From Candidatus Eiseniibacteriota bacterium (GTDB taxonomy: Bacteria; Eisenbacteria; RBG-16-71-46; CAIMUX01; WJJG01): a DNA stretch of 64,000 bases. Made by a program: the position numbers and the translations under genes. The notes beneath the pieces were generated by a model that had not been told where the DNA came from, did not search any database, and was given only the letters and a program-made list of their open reading frames with translations. Below, one piece after another: positions 1-9,255 of this stretch. The stretch covers positions 26,489 through 90,488 of the forward strand of contig JAGMBO010000057.1 in the NCBI GenBank assembly GCA_023129715.1, given 5' to 3'. Position 1 is the first letter of the stretch. Every line of letters begins with the position of its first letter.

Positions 1-2
1 TG

Positions 3-83
3 TTGGTGCCGCTGCTGCTGCTGCTTCTGCTGCCGCTGCCGCTGGGGCCCGGCGCCCAGCCCCGGCGCCGCGCCGAGGATTGA
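3..83 (+). CDS. possible C-terminal end of a membrane protein (5' truncated by window)
   Basis: An open frame enters from the left edge and ends at TGA 81-83. The visible 26 residues are a leucine/proline-rich hydrophobic stretch followed by a short basic and acidic tail ending RRRAED, which would suit the last membrane segment of an integral membrane protein. The DNA is a CTG-rich simple sequence, so low-complexity DNA could mimic this. No function can be given. Confidence 0.3.
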   Translation: MVPLLLLLLLPLPLGPGAQPRRRAED

Positions 84-243
84 CATTGCGGGAGGCTGCG
101 CCTAGGCTGCCAAAGTTTGCGTTGGGCTGCGTTTGCGTCGCTGCTGGGCACTTCCGCGCGGGTGGCGTGTGCCGGTCGAGGCACCGCGCCGCGGGAGGCC
201 CGGGATCGGGCGGAGCGCACCGGCAGAGAAGGAGTGATTGGGT

Positions 244-1026
244 ATGGGTGGCAAGTACTTGCTCTGCGAGACAAGGGACGCGGTTGCGCGGGTGACGATC
301 AACCGCCCCGAGAAACTGAACGCGATCAATCGGGAGGTGTTCTTCGAGCTGCGCGATTCCTTCGCCGCCATCGAGGCGGACGATGCCGTCCGGGCGGCGA
401 TTCTGACCGGCAGCGGCGAGAAGGCCTTCGCCGCCGGGGCCGATATCGCCGAATTGGCGCGGCTCAGCCCGACCGAGGCGCGTGAACTCTCCGCTCTCGG
501 CCAGTCGGTGATGGAAGGCATCGCGCGGCTGCGCAAGCCGGTGATCGCCGCGGTCAACGGCTATGCCCTGGGGGGCGGGCTCGAGCTGGCGCTCTGTTGT
601 CACTTCCGCATCGCCAGCCGCAACGCCCGGCTCGGACTGCCCGAGGTGACTCTGGGCCTGATCCCCGGCTATGCCGGCACGCAACGCCTACCACGCCTGG
701 TGGGCAGGGGGCGCGCCATGGAGATGGTGCTCACCGGCGCGGCCCTGCGCGCTGAGGAGGCGCTGCAGGCGGGGCTCGTCAACCGGGTGGTCGAGCTCGA
801 GGAATTGATTCCGACGTGCGAGGGTATCGCCGGGACGATCGCCTCGCGCGGCCCCGTTGCGGTGGGCTTCGCGATCGATGCGATCAACCGGGGCCTCGAC
901 GGCACCCTCGAAGAGGGGTCTTGGCTGGAGCAGGCGCTTTTCGGGCTTCTCTGGACCACGGAGGACATGCGCGAGGGGTGCGCGGCGTTTCTCGAGAAGC
1001 GCGCGGCGCGATTCAAGGGCCGCTAG
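244..1026 (+). CDS. enoyl-CoA hydratase/isomerase (crotonase family)
   Basis: A 260-residue protein of normal crotonase length. The family adds water to trans-2-enoyl-CoA or carries out related reactions through an oxyanion hole. Seen: the N-terminal INRPEKLNA motif (about 19-27), the oxyanion-hole segment AAGADIAEL, the GGGLELAL motif with Glu114, and the LPEVTLGLIPG motif with Glu134. These glutamates match Glu144 and Glu164 of rat mitochondrial enoyl-CoA hydratase, so a true hydratase is favoured over a dehalogenase or isomerase. ATG 244 is chosen because AGAAGGAG at 227-234 lies 9 nt upstream; TTG 238 would be too close. No other fatty-acid oxidation gene is adjacent, so the exact substrate (short-chain acyl, crotonyl or phenylacetyl path) is open. 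Confidence 0.9.
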   Translation: MGGKYLLCETRDAVARVTINRPEKLNAINREVFFELRDSFAAIEADDAVRAAILTGSGEKAFAAGADIAELARLSPTEARELSALGQSVMEGIARLRKPVIAAVNGYALGGGLELALCCHFRIASRNARLGLPEVTLGLIPGYAGTQRLPRLVGRGRAMEMVLTGAALRAEEALQAGLVNRVVELEELIPTCEGIAGTIASRGPVAVGFAIDAINRGLDGTLEEGSWLEQALFGLLWTTEDMREGCAAFLEKRAARFKGR

Positions 1027-1083
1027 CCGCCCGTTCTTGGCTTTTCCGTGCCATCTCCGCCCGGCACGCGGGGGGGGGGCGGC

Positions 1084-1113
1084 TGGACAGCCTCTCGCGG
1101 CCGAGCCTATAAT
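1084..1113 (+). promoter_or_regulatory. sigma70-type promoter for tRNA-Leu
   Basis: TGGACA at 1084-1089 (5 of 6 consensus), an 18-nt spacer, and a perfect TATAAT at 1108-1113. It starts transcription about 60 nt ahead of the tRNA and may read on into tig-clpP-clpX-lon. Confidence 0.75.
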
Positions 1114-1181
1114 CCCTCCGGGCATGGGGTCTTGCACGATTCGTGAGCCCGGCGGCGCCTCCGGCAGGCGGCGATGGCGGA

Positions 1182-1265
1182 GCGAGAGTGGCGGAACTGG
1201 TAGACGCGCTGGATTTAGGATCCAGTGATGGAGACATCATGGGGGTTCGAGTCCCCCCTCTCGCA
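1182..1265 (+). tRNA. tRNA-Leu (anticodon UAG)
   Basis: An 84-nt cloverleaf with a long variable arm, as expected of class II tRNA. The acceptor stem GCGAGAG 1182-1188 pairs with CTCTCGC 1258-1264, with discriminator A at 1265. The anticodon stem CTGGA/TCCAG encloses loop TTTAGGA at 1214-1220, with anticodon TAG at 1216-1218. The T arm is GGGGG-TTCGAGT-CCCCC. CCA is not encoded. It reads CUA and probably other CUN codons. Confidence 0.97.
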
Positions 1266-1321
1266 AGCTCAGCCCGCGGGCCGCGGGCAGGCGAGGGGCG
1301 CCACCGAGGGGAGGTTGCGGA

Positions 1322-2650
1322 TTGAAGGTCGAAGTGCGGGAACCGGGGCCGTTGCGCAAGGAACTCGAGATCCAGCTGGATGTCGAAGAGGTCAATGCGT
1401 TCATCGATGAGCTGATCGGCGCGTTCCGCCGTCGGCACGCCTTCCCGGGATTCCGTCCCGGGAAGGTGCCCGACCAGGTCGTGCGCGTCCGGTTCCACGA
1501 GGAGATCGAGCGGGCCCTGCTGACCGAGCTGGTTCCCCGCTCGATCGATCGCGCCCTGGGGGAACAGGGCGTGCATCCCGCCGCCCCCGGCGACCTCTCG
1601 GCGATCCGTTACCAGGCGGGCGAACCGCTGAGCTTCACAGTGGCCTTCTCGGTCTGGCCGGAGGTCGAGTTGGTTCCCTACGAGGGCATGGAGGTCGAAC
1701 AACGCACCGAGGAGGTGACGCCCGAGGAGATCGAGGCCTTTCTCGGTCAGATCCGGGAGCGGGCCGCCGAGGCGGTTCCGGTTGAGCGCCCGGCGCAGGT
1801 GGGGGATCTGCTCTCGGCGGAACTCGACTCGATCGATGCGCAGGGCCAACGATTGAAGGGGACCCGGCGCGAGAAGGTCACCCTCGAGGTCGGCGCCCCG
1901 ACGCTGTTGCCCGAGTTCCGCGAGGCGGCCGACGGGATCCGCCCCTCCGAGGCGCGGGAGCTATCGGTCACCTATCCAAAGGACTACGGCGAGGAGAGCC
2001 TGCGGGGGGCGACCCGTCGCTATCGTCTCCGAGCGGTGCAGATTCAAGAGAAGAAGCTGCCCCCGCTCGACGATTCATTGGCTCAGAGGTTGGATGCCAA
2101 TCTCGACCTCGAGGGGCTGCGGGCGCGGGTGCGTCTGCGTCTCGAGAGCGAGAAGCGCTTCGCCGCCCGGGAACGGCTGGAAGAGGAGATCGTCGAGCGG
2201 CTGATTGCAGCCAATGCTTTCGATCTGCCTGCGGCGGCGATCGATGGAGCGGTCGAGCGACTGCTCAAGCAGCTCGCGGAGCAGAACTCCGAGCTCGACC
2301 GGGAGGCCGCGGCCAAGGCCTACCGGCCGCGCGTGGAGCGGATCCAGCGCCGGGACTTCCTGCTCTCCAAGGTGGCGGAGCGGGAAGGGGTGCGGGTTAC
2401 TGAGGCGGAGGTCGAGGGGGAGGTCGCGAGGCGGGCGCGTGAGGAGCGGCGTTCGGTTGAGGAGGTGCGCAAGGACCTTGGCGATCTCGACCGTTTCCGG
2501 CAGTTCCTCTTCGAGCGCAAGGTTTTCGACGCCCTCGTGGGCAAGGTCAAGGTACGGGAGGTGCGCACGGCGCCTACCCCGCCGGAGGCGCCGGTGACGG
2601 TCGCGCCCGCGGGGGAGGAGGAGACGCCGCCCCCCGCGGAGAAGCCATAG
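1322..2650 (+). CDS. tig: trigger factor, ribosome-associated chaperone and prolyl isomerase
   Basis: A 442-residue trigger factor, the chaperone that meets nascent chains at the ribosome exit. Seen: the N-terminal ribosome-binding domain with GFRPGKVP at residues 43-50, the exact position of the FRK signature loop in E. coli; an FKBP-type PPIase region around 150-240 starting after VGDLLSAELD; and a long, charged helical C-terminal chaperone region. The tail (PTPPEAPVTVAPAGEEETPPPAEKP region) is a Pro/Glu-rich extension. TTG 1322 is chosen because GAGGGGAGG at 1306-1314 lies 7 nt upstream and the frame starts with the typical MKVEVREPGP. It heads the tig-clpP-clpX-lon cluster, an order common in bacteria, 56 nt downstream of tRNA-Leu. 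Confidence 0.93.
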   Translation: MKVEVREPGPLRKELEIQLDVEEVNAFIDELIGAFRRRHAFPGFRPGKVPDQVVRVRFHEEIERALLTELVPRSIDRALGEQGVHPAAPGDLSAIRYQAGEPLSFTVAFSVWPEVELVPYEGMEVEQRTEEVTPEEIEAFLGQIRERAAEAVPVERPAQVGDLLSAELDSIDAQGQRLKGTRREKVTLEVGAPTLLPEFREAADGIRPSEARELSVTYPKDYGEESLRGATRRYRLRAVQIQEKKLPPLDDSLAQRLDANLDLEGLRARVRLRLESEKRFAARERLEEEIVERLIAANAFDLPAAAIDGAVERLLKQLAEQNSELDREAAAKAYRPRVERIQRRDFLLSKVAEREGVRVTEAEVEGEVARRAREERRSVEEVRKDLGDLDRFRQFLFERKVFDALVGKVKVREVRTAPTPPEAPVTVAPAGEEETPPPAEKP

Positions 2651-2665
2651 TAGGAGGATGCAGGG

Positions 2666-3433
2666 ATGCAGCAGGACCACGCGCGCCAGGCAGTGGGGCT
2701 GGTCAGCCTCGGAGGATGGAGCCCAACCAGTGTTGCCGGTCTCGGGGAGTCGGCCGGCCGCCGGGGTGGGGGGGGGCGCGCACCCGCGCTCGGCGCCTGG
2801 ACCCCGGGGACCTTCGCGCCGCAGGGCGCCCGCGAGCAGGAGGAGCTGCTCTCGTTGGTGCCGATCGTCGTCGAGCAGTCGACGCGGGGCGAGCGAGCCT
2901 ACGATATCTTCTCCCGCCTGCTGCGCGACCGGATCATCTTCGTCGGGACGGTGATCGATGACATCACCGCCAATGTGGTCATCGCTCAGCTGCTCTTCCT
3001 CGAAGCCGAGGATCCCGACCGCGACGTGCATCTCTACATCCACTCGCCCGGTGGCGTCGTCTCGGCGGGATTGGCGATCTACGATACGATGCAGTTCATC
3101 AAGCCCGATGTCGCCACGATTTGCATGGGCCAGGCGGCCAGCATGGGTGCCTTGCTGCTCGCCGCCGGCGCCGAGGGCAAGCGCAGCGCCCTGCCGCACT
3201 CGCGGATCATGATCCACCAGCCGATGGGCGGCAGCCGGGGGCAGGCGAGCGACATGGAGATTTATACCCGGGAGATCCTGACGCTGCGCGAGAAGATCAA
3301 CGAGATCCTGGCGCACCACACCAAGCAGGATCTCGAGCGCATCAGCAAGGATACCGACCGCAATTGCTTCATGTCGGCCGAGGAGGCGCAGAAGTACGGG
3401 CTGGTCGACGAGGTGATTGTCAAGAAGAAGTAA
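2666..3433 (+). CDS. clpP: ATP-dependent Clp protease proteolytic subunit, Asn-type triad
   Basis: A 255-residue ClpP; the family forms a 14-subunit serine-protease chamber fed by ClpX. The core from about residue 62 ([20 protein letters not shown]) is typical, with Ser159 in GQAASMGA and His184 in MIHQP at the usual 25-residue spacing. The residue 49 after the His, which is catalytic Asp185 in E. coli numbering, is Asn233 here (codon AAT 3362-3364, in TDRNCF). The first 60 residues are an unusually long Gly/Ala/Pro-rich extension that may be a removable propeptide. ATG 2666 is supported by TAGGAGG at 2650-2656. A run of nine G (2768-2776) in the extension could slip; if so, translation could start nearer residue 60. 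It lies between tig and clpX. Confidence 0.92.
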   Translation: MQQDHARQAVGLVSLGGWSPTSVAGLGESAGRRGGGGRAPALGAWTPGTFAPQGAREQEELLSLVPIVVEQSTRGERAYDIFSRLLRDRIIFVGTVIDDITANVVIAQLLFLEAEDPDRDVHLYIHSPGGVVSAGLAIYDTMQFIKPDVATICMGQAASMGALLLAAGAEGKRSALPHSRIMIHQPMGGSRGQASDMEIYTREILTLREKINEILAHHTKQDLERISKDTDRNCFMSAEEAQKYGLVDEVIVKKK

Positions 3434-3509
3434 GCCCGGCCGATGCTTGGAGTAGTCGTGGTGATGGCAGCCCCCCGGCGCGGCAGCGCGGGGCGGTCGA
3501 GGAGAGCCC

Positions 3510-4757
3510 ATGAAGAAGCGTTCGGGGACGCCGCAGCCGATCCGCTGCTCCTTTTGCGGGCGCGGCCAGGAAGATGTCGCCCGCCTCATCTCGGGACCGG
3601 GTGTCTACATCTGCAGCGAGTGCGTCCGGCTGTGCAACGAGATCCTTGAAGGGGAAGTTACCCCGGCGGTCCCGACCGCCAAGGAAGATCTACCGAAGCC
3701 GAACGAGGTCGTCGGAATGCTCGATGAGTATGTCGTCGGGCAGGATCGTGCCAAGCGCGTGCTCGCCGTTTCCGTGTATAACCACTACAAGCGCATCACC
3801 AGTTCCCAGACGGGCGGCGATGTCGAGTTGGAGAAGGGCAACGTCCTGTTGATCGGCCCTTCCGGCTCGGGCAAGACGCTGCTGGCCCGGACGCTCTCGC
3901 GTTTTCTGCGGGTGCCCTTCGCCATCGCCGATGCCACCACACTGACCGAGGCCGGCTACGTTGGTGAAGATGTCGAGAACATCCTGTTGCGCTTGCTCCA
4001 GGCCGCCGACTACAACGTCTCCGCCGCGCAGCGGGGGATCATCTACATCGATGAAATCGACAAGATCGCCCGCAAGAGCGAGAATCCCTCGATCACCCGT
4101 GACGTCTCCGGGGAGGGTGTGCAGCAGGCGCTGCTGAAGATCCTCGAAGGCACGGTGGCCAACGTGCCTCCGCAGGGGGGGCGCAAGCATCCCCAGCAGA
4201 AGTACATCGAGATCGACTCCAAGGAAATCCTCTTCATCTGCGGCGGCGCCTTCGAGGGCATCCAACAGCTCGTCGAGCGCCGGATCGGGAAACAGAGCAT
4301 CGGTTTCGGTGCGAAGAACCGCGCCAGCAAGGAACTCAGTAGCACCGAGATCTACGCGCAGATCGAGCCCGAAGACCTGCTCAAGTACGGGTTGATCCCC
4401 GAGCTGGTCGGCCGGCTGCCGGTGACGGTCGCCTTGGGCGAGCTCGACGACGCCGCCCTCCTCGAGATACTCGTGCGTCCGAAGAACGCGCTGGTCAAGC
4501 AGTATCAGAAGTTCTTCGACATGGAGGATGTCCATCTCGAGTTCACCGAGCAGGCATTGCAGGCGATCTGCCAGCTGGCGGCGCAGCGCAAGACGGGTGC
4601 GCGCGGTCTGCGGGCGGTGCTCGAGGACGCGATGCTCGACATCATGTACGACCTACCGACCTGGAAAGACGCCGAGGTCTGCCTGGTCACCGAGGAGGTG
4701 ATCACCCAGGGGGCGTCACCCGAGATTCGATACCGTGAGTCGCAGAGAGAGGCCTGA
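3510..4757 (+). CDS. clpX: ClpX unfoldase, ATPase subunit of ClpXP
   Basis: A 415-residue AAA+ unfoldase that recognises tagged substrates and threads them into ClpP. Seen: the C4 zinc-binding domain with Cys13, Cys16, Cys35 and Cys38; Walker A GPSGSGKT at 116-123; the pore-1 loop in [10 protein letters not shown]; Walker [10 protein letters not shown]; and the ClpP-docking IGF tripeptide at 264-266 within QSIGFGAK. The length is normal. Start ATG 3510 has a GAGGAGAG-like Shine-Dalgarno just upstream. The last 23 nt overlap the start of lon, suggesting translational coupling. The intact IGF loop implies that the ClpP next door, despite its Asn, still works with ClpX. Confidence 0.96.
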   Translation: MKKRSGTPQPIRCSFCGRGQEDVARLISGPGVYICSECVRLCNEILEGEVTPAVPTAKEDLPKPNEVVGMLDEYVVGQDRAKRVLAVSVYNHYKRITSSQTGGDVELEKGNVLLIGPSGSGKTLLARTLSRFLRVPFAIADATTLTEAGYVGEDVENILLRLLQAADYNVSAAQRGIIYIDEIDKIARKSENPSITRDVSGEGVQQALLKILEGTVANVPPQGGRKHPQQKYIEIDSKEILFICGGAFEGIQQLVERRIGKQSIGFGAKNRASKELSSTEIYAQIEPEDLLKYGLIPELVGRLPVTVALGELDDAALLEILVRPKNALVKQYQKFFDMEDVHLEFTEQALQAICQLAAQRKTGARGLRAVLEDAMLDIMYDLPTWKDAEVCLVTEEVITQGASPEIRYRESQREA

Positions 4758-7215
4758 TCCGCCCGCGCCGGGCACGTTCCAGCTGCGGCATCCCGAGACG
4801 GCCGAGGCGCTCGAATTCCCCGCGCGGCTGCCGGTGATGCCGTTGCGTGACACGGTGCTCTTTCCCCGCACCACCGCACCACTCTTCGTGCACCGTCCCC
4901 CCTCGGTGGCGGCGCTCGATGCCGCCGTGGCGGCCGACAAGTTCGTGCTGCTGGTTGCCCAACGCGAGGCCGAAACAGCGCGGCCCCAGCGGCGCGATCT
5001 CTATCAGGTGGGGACGGTCGCGCGCGTGTTGCAGATCTTCCGCCTGCCCGACGGCAGCCGCCGGATCCTGATCGAGGGGCTGGCGACCGCGCGCCTGACT
5101 GCGCTGCGGCGCAGCGGGCGGATCCCCCGCGCTGAGATCGAGCTCGACCCGCCGCCGGCCACCGCGGCGTCGGCCCCGCCGCGCCTGCTGGCCGCGGTCA
5201 AGGAGGCCTTCGCTGAACTCGTGCGCCGCGATCGACGCCTGCCCCAGGAGGCGCTGCTCGGGATCCAGGGCGTGGACGATCAGCTCACGCTCGGTTGGCG
5301 CCTGGCGGCTCAGCTGCGCACGCGCGTTTCGGTCAGACAGCGGCTCCTCGAGTGCCGCGACCCGATTCGACGCCTGCGCCTGATCGAGCGGATCCTGGCT
5401 GCCGAGCTCGAAGGGCTGCGGCTCGAGTCGGCGGCCGGCAGGGCGGCCTGCGCCGATGGAGGCGCCGCGTACGGGGCGGCGGCCGACGCCGCGGAGCCGC
5501 CGGCGCAGGCGGCACATCCCCCCGAGGACGACCAGGAGGAACTTGCCCGGGCGATCGCGGCTGCCGGGATGCCGGCGGTGGCGGCTGAACGGGCCCGCCG
5601 TGAGTTGCAGCGCCTGGCGCGCACTGCGCCGGTCTCTCCCGAGGCCGCGGTGGCGCGCACCTATCTCGATTGGCTCGTGCACTTGCCTTGGAGCGCGCAG
5701 ACGCGCGACCGCACCGATTTGGCCCGCGCGCAGCGCATCCTCGATGAGGACCATCATGGGCTCGCCGAGGTCAAGCAGCGCATTCTCGAACTGATCGCGG
5801 TGGTCAAGCTCTCGCGCGAAGTGCGGGGGCCGATCCTCTGCCTGGCTGGGCCGCCCGGAGTGGGCAAGACCTCCCTGGGGCGCGGCATCGCCCGCGCTCT
5901 CGGCCGCCGTTTCATCCGCATGAGCCTCGGCGGCGTGCGCGACGAGGCGGAGATCCGCGGCCACCGGCGCACGTACGTGGGCAGCCTGCCGGGGCGCATC
6001 CTGCAGGCGATGCGCCGCGCGGAGGTCGTCAACCCGGTCATCCTGCTCGATGAGATCGACAAGCTCGGCGCCGACTACCGGGGAGACCCGGCGGCGGCGT
6101 TGCTCGAAGTCCTCGATCCCGAGCAGAACTGCGCCTTCAGCGACCACTACCTCGAGGTCGACTATGACCTCTCGCGGGTGCTCTTCGTGACGACCGCCAA
6201 CGCCCTTGATGCCATCCCCGCTCCGCTGCGCGATCGCCTGGAAGTCATCCGGATTCCCGGCTACCTCGAGAGCGAGAAGCTGGCCATCGCCCGCCGTTTC
6301 CTGCTCCCGCGCCAAGTTGCGGCCAATGGGTTGCAGCGTCGGGATCTGGAGATCGACGACGAGGCGCTACTGGCCCTGATCCGCGAATACACGCGGGAGG
6401 CGGGCGTGCGCGAGTTGGAGCGCACGATTGCCCGGATCTGTCGGCGGGCCGCGACGCTGAAGGCGGGAGGCGCGGAGCCGGTACTCGCGGCGCTGCGCCC
6501 CCCCCGCGCGCGGCGCACACTCGGTCTGCGGTTGACCAGGGAGGTGCTTGGGGACCTGCTCGGCGTGGCGCCCTTCGCCGAGCAGGCTCACGAGCGGCAG
6601 TCCCGCGTGGGAATCGCGACCGGGCTCGCCTGGACGGCGGCAGGGGGCGAGGTGCTGACTGTTGAGGTCGGGGTCCTCCCGGGGCGCGGTGAACTGCTCC
6701 TGACCGGCCGGCTCGGTGATACTCTGCGGGAGTCGGCGCAGGCGGCCCTTTCCTTCGTTCGGGCGCGGGCCGCGCAACTCGGGATCGATCGGCGTTTCTA
6801 CCGCCGGTCGGACATCCATATCCATCTGCCCGAGGGAGCGGTCCCGAAGGATGGACCCTCCGCGGGGGCGACGATCGCCTTGGCGCTGGTTTCCGCGCTG
6901 ACTGGGATTCCCACGCGCTCCGGTGTCGCGCTGAGCGGCGAGATCACGCTGCGCGGCCATCTGCTGGCCGTCGGCGGACTTGCCGAGAAGGCGCTCGCCG
7001 CCCGCCGAATCGGCGCTCAGCGTCTCCTCGTGCCGGCGGCGAACGCGCGCCACGTCGCCGAGCTTGCCCCCGAGATTACCGCCGGACTCGAGATCGAATT
7101 CGTGGCGACCATGGACGACGTGCTCGCTCTGGGACTCGAGTCGCTGCCCGTGCGGGGCGCGGCTCGCCGGAACCCTCCGCCCGAGCCGCTGACCCTCGTC
7201 CCCCCCGCGGCCTGA
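4735..7215 (+). CDS. lon: Lon ATP-dependent protease
   Basis: An 826-residue LonA-type protease that degrades damaged and regulatory proteins in the cytoplasm. Seen: the N-terminal LON substrate domain ([13 protein letters not shown] near 30-42); the AAA+ module with Walker A GPPGVGKT at 372-379 and Walker [12 protein letters not shown]; and the C-terminal protease domain with Ser709 in [10 protein letters not shown] and Lys752 in [10 protein letters not shown]. The 43-residue Ser-Lys spacing equals that of E. coli Lon. An Ala/Gly-rich insert at about 230-265 separates the N domain from the AAA+ part. GTG 4735 lies inside the end of clpX, so the two are probably cotranslated. Confidence 0.95.
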   Translation: MSRRERPDPPAPGTFQLRHPETAEALEFPARLPVMPLRDTVLFPRTTAPLFVHRPPSVAALDAAVAADKFVLLVAQREAETARPQRRDLYQVGTVARVLQIFRLPDGSRRILIEGLATARLTALRRSGRIPRAEIELDPPPATAASAPPRLLAAVKEAFAELVRRDRRLPQEALLGIQGVDDQLTLGWRLAAQLRTRVSVRQRLLECRDPIRRLRLIERILAAELEGLRLESAAGRAACADGGAAYGAAADAAEPPAQAAHPPEDDQEELARAIAAAGMPAVAAERARRELQRLARTAPVSPEAAVARTYLDWLVHLPWSAQTRDRTDLARAQRILDEDHHGLAEVKQRILELIAVVKLSREVRGPILCLAGPPGVGKTSLGRGIARALGRRFIRMSLGGVRDEAEIRGHRRTYVGSLPGRILQAMRRAEVVNPVILLDEIDKLGADYRGDPAAALLEVLDPEQNCAFSDHYLEVDYDLSRVLFVTTANALDAIPAPLRDRLEVIRIPGYLESEKLAIARRFLLPRQVAANGLQRRDLEIDDEALLALIREYTREAGVRELERTIARICRRAATLKAGGAEPVLAALRPPRARRTLGLRLTREVLGDLLGVAPFAEQAHERQSRVGIATGLAWTAAGGEVLTVEVGVLPGRGELLLTGRLGDTLRESAQAALSFVRARAAQLGIDRRFYRRSDIHIHLPEGAVPKDGPSAGATIALALVSALTGIPTRSGVALSGEITLRGHLLAVGGLAEKALAARRIGAQRLLVPAANARHVAELAPEITAGLEIEFVATMDDVLALGLESLPVRGAARRNPPPEPLTLVPPAA

Positions 7216-7360
7216 GTCCGCGCCGGCCGCTCGGGCCGGTGCAATCGGTCCCGCCTAGAGGTATGCTCCCGTCGCCGTAAGTTCGCGGCGCCTTGCCCTA
7301 CTGCCGGTGCTGCCGGGCAGCAGAGTGCCTGCAGGGTGGCGCTGCAGAGTGGCCGCGGGG

Positions 7361-7420
7361 TGGCCTGCAGAGAGTGGCCCGCGGGGTGGCTGGCCTGCAG
7401 AGAGTGGCCCGCAGGGTGGC
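7361..7420 (+). repeat. 30-bp tandem repeat in a degenerate minisatellite
   Basis: 7361-7390 and 7391-7420 are two 30-bp copies differing at one base (GCGGGG against GCAGGG). Partial copies built from CTGCAG, GAGTGG and GGGTGG words extend the array to about 7321-7475, ending at the purA Shine-Dalgarno. No coding function is supported. Confidence 0.85.
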
Positions 7421-7488
7421 TGTAGAGTGGGCTGCAGGGTGGCCTGCAGAGTGCCTGCAGGTGGGCCCGCAGAGTGAGGAGACCGGAG

Positions 7489-8784
7489 ATGTCGATCCGT
7501 GTGATTCTGGGCTGCCAATGGGGTGACGAGGGCAAGGGCAAGATTGTCGACCTGCTCGCGCAGGAATCCGACTGGGTCGCTCGTTTCCAGGGGGGCGCCA
7601 ACGCCGGGCACACCATGATCCGCGAGGGCCGGCCGGTCGTGCTCCACCTCGTGCCGAGCGGGATTCTCCATCCCGCGGTACGCTGCGCGATCGGGAATGG
7701 GGTCGTCCTCGACGCGCAGGCCCTCGTCGAGGAGATCCGCTATCTCCAGGGCATGGGCATCTCGCTCGAGGGGCGCCTGCGCATCAGCGCCTGCGCGCAT
7801 CTGGCAACGCCGATCCATCGGGCCTACGAGGCGCTGACCGCGGTCGATCGGGCGATCGGCACAACGGGGCGTGGGATCGGCCCGGCCTACGCCGACAAGG
7901 TGATCCGACGGGGCCTGCGGGCCGAGGATCTCCTGGCACCGGCGCGCTTCCGCGACCGCCTGGCGAGCCTCTGGGAGACGCTGCGCCGCGCGTGCGGGGC
8001 AGACGAGCAGGCCTTCGATGCCGCCGTGGGGGACGATTTCGGCGCGGTTGCGGCCCGTTTGGAGGAGGCGGGGGTCCTGCTCGGCCCGTGGATCTGTGAT
8101 CTGACCGACCTGCTCCTGAGCGAGGACGATCGCGGGGCGCGCATCCTGGCGGAAGGCGCCCAGGGGGCGTGGCTCGACATCGATCATGGAACCTACCCCT
8201 TCGTCACCTCGTCCAATACGACGATCGGGGGGGTCTGCACCGGCTTGGGCGTTCCCCCGCAACGCATCCGCCGGGTGATCGGGGTCGTCAAGGCCTACGC
8301 CACCCGCGTCGGGCTGGGCCCCTTTCCCACCGAATTCAGCGGCCAGATGGCCGTCGCCTTCAGGGAGCGGGCGGGTGAGTTCGGGGCCACCACGCGGCGG
8401 CCGCGCCGGTGCGGGTGGTACGATGCCGTTCTGGCCCGCCGGAGCTGTCGAATCAACGGTGTCGACGAACTCATCGTTACTAAGCTGGACATTCTGCGAG
8501 AAATCGAACCCGTGAAGTTAGCCAATGCCTATCGAATGCCGGAGACGGAAGCCGATTCGGCTCCCGGGGTGATCCGGTTCTCGACCCGAGAGCTGGAGCG
8601 CAGCGTTCCCAAGTATAGGGAATTCGCAGGTTGGCAAGATGATCTGAGCGCCTGCCGTTCCTGGGAGGCGCTGCCTGCTGCCGCCCGCCACTATCTCGAG
8701 GGACTGGCCGAGGAGACCGGGGTACCGGTCGGAGCTGTTTCGGTGGGGCCGGCCCGGCACGAGATAGTCAAATCTAGTCCTTGA
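7489..8784 (+). CDS. purA: adenylosuccinate synthetase
   Basis: A 431-residue enzyme joining IMP and aspartate with GTP to make adenylosuccinate, the first committed step to AMP. Seen: the N-terminal GCQWGDEGKGK loop with Asp13 and the NAGHT motif with His41, at exactly the numbering of the E. coli active site; also the IMP-binding segment TTGRGIGPAY and the GVCTGLG region. ATG 7489 is chosen over GTG 7474 because AGGAG at 7477-7481 lies 7 nt upstream and gives the standard N-terminus. It is monocistronic by position, with a repeat array immediately upstream; its TGA stop lies inside the -35 box of the tRNA-Lys promoter. Confidence 0.96.
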   Translation: MSIRVILGCQWGDEGKGKIVDLLAQESDWVARFQGGANAGHTMIREGRPVVLHLVPSGILHPAVRCAIGNGVVLDAQALVEEIRYLQGMGISLEGRLRISACAHLATPIHRAYEALTAVDRAIGTTGRGIGPAYADKVIRRGLRAEDLLAPARFRDRLASLWETLRRACGADEQAFDAAVGDDFGAVAARLEEAGVLLGPWICDLTDLLLSEDDRGARILAEGAQGAWLDIDHGTYPFVTSSNTTIGGVCTGLGVPPQRIRRVIGVVKAYATRVGLGPFPTEFSGQMAVAFRERAGEFGATTRRPRRCGWYDAVLARRSCRINGVDELIVTKLDILREIEPVKLANAYRMPETEADSAPGVIRFSTRELERSVPKYREFAGWQDDLSACRSWEALPAAARHYLEGLAEETGVPVGAVSVGPARHEIVKSSP

Positions 8785-8808
8785 CTTGGGTTCCGGCATC
8801 GCTAGGAT
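8781..8808 (+). promoter_or_regulatory. promoter for tRNA-Lys
   Basis: TTGACT at 8781-8786, a 16-nt spacer, and TAGGAT at 8803-8808, about 50 nt ahead of the tRNA. The -35 element overlaps the purA stop codon. Confidence 0.6.
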
Positions 8809-8857
8809 GCGCGTTGCCTGGGCGGGGCGACCTGGAGCCGCGCCATGCGGGAAGGGA

Positions 8858-8930
8858 GAGCCGCTAGCTCAGTCGGTAGAGCATCGGCCTTTTAAGCCGA
8901 GGGTCCTGGGTTCGATCCCCAGGCGGCTCA
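8858..8930 (+). tRNA. tRNA-Lys (anticodon UUU)
   Basis: A 73-nt cloverleaf. Acceptor GAGCCGC 8858-8864 pairs with GCGGCTC 8923-8929, with discriminator A at 8930. The anticodon arm is TCGGC-CTTTTAA-GCCGA, with TTT at 8891-8893. The T arm is CTGGG-TTCGATC-CCCAG. CCA is not encoded. Confidence 0.97.
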
Positions 8931-9095
8931 AGTCCGCTGGGGCCTGGGGGACGGCAAGGTCACGGGGTTGCTCCGCAAGTGGTCGAATTCCGCCCCGAAT
9001 GGGCCCAAGGACCTGAGATCAAAAGAGGTAATGAAGGTCACGGGGCGAGCCGAATCAGTCTGGGTCGGCTCGGATGAGGCTGAGGAGGACCAAGA

Positions 9096-9125
9096 TTGAC
9101 AGGAATTGAAGGGGCGTGGTAGGTT
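9096..9125 (+). promoter_or_regulatory. candidate promoter P1 of the giant gene
   Basis: TTGACA at 9096-9101, an 18-nt spacer, and a poor -10 TAGGTT at 9120-9125. It shares the word GATTGACAGG with the second candidate downstream. Confidence 0.4.
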
Positions 9126-9226
9126 GTCGCAGCTGTTTTCAAGAGCGCGTCTTGGGCCATCTGCCGCGCGCAGAGAATCGGTGAGAGCCCTGGGGGGAAT
9201 GCTGCCCCGGGGAGAATGTTTTTCGA

Positions 9227-9255
9227 TTGACAGGTTTTTCCGGCGCGGCAATAGT
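9227..9255 (+). promoter_or_regulatory. candidate promoter P2 of the giant gene
   Basis: TTGACA at 9227-9232, a 17-nt spacer, and AATAGT at 9250-9255 (4 of 6 consensus). The -10 sits in a small inverted repeat CGCGG/CCGCG. It would give a leader of about 415 nt. Confidence 0.5.

Noticed and set aside
4702..6315. Minus-strand open frame opposite lon
   Set aside because: Shadow of a clearly identified lon gene; Arg/Gln-rich translation with no family motif.
7223..7239. Short CCGGCC/GGCCGG hairpin after lon as terminator
   Set aside because: Six-bp stem with no T-run; too weak to call.
7239..7267. Possible purA promoter (GTGCAA, 17 nt, TATGCT)
   Set aside because: The -35 matches only 3 of 6 positions and similar matches occur by chance; left out of the feature list.
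7321..7475. CRISPR-like array upstream of purA
   Set aside because: Copies are directly adjacent without unique spacers and there are no cas genes; it is a degenerate tandem repeat.
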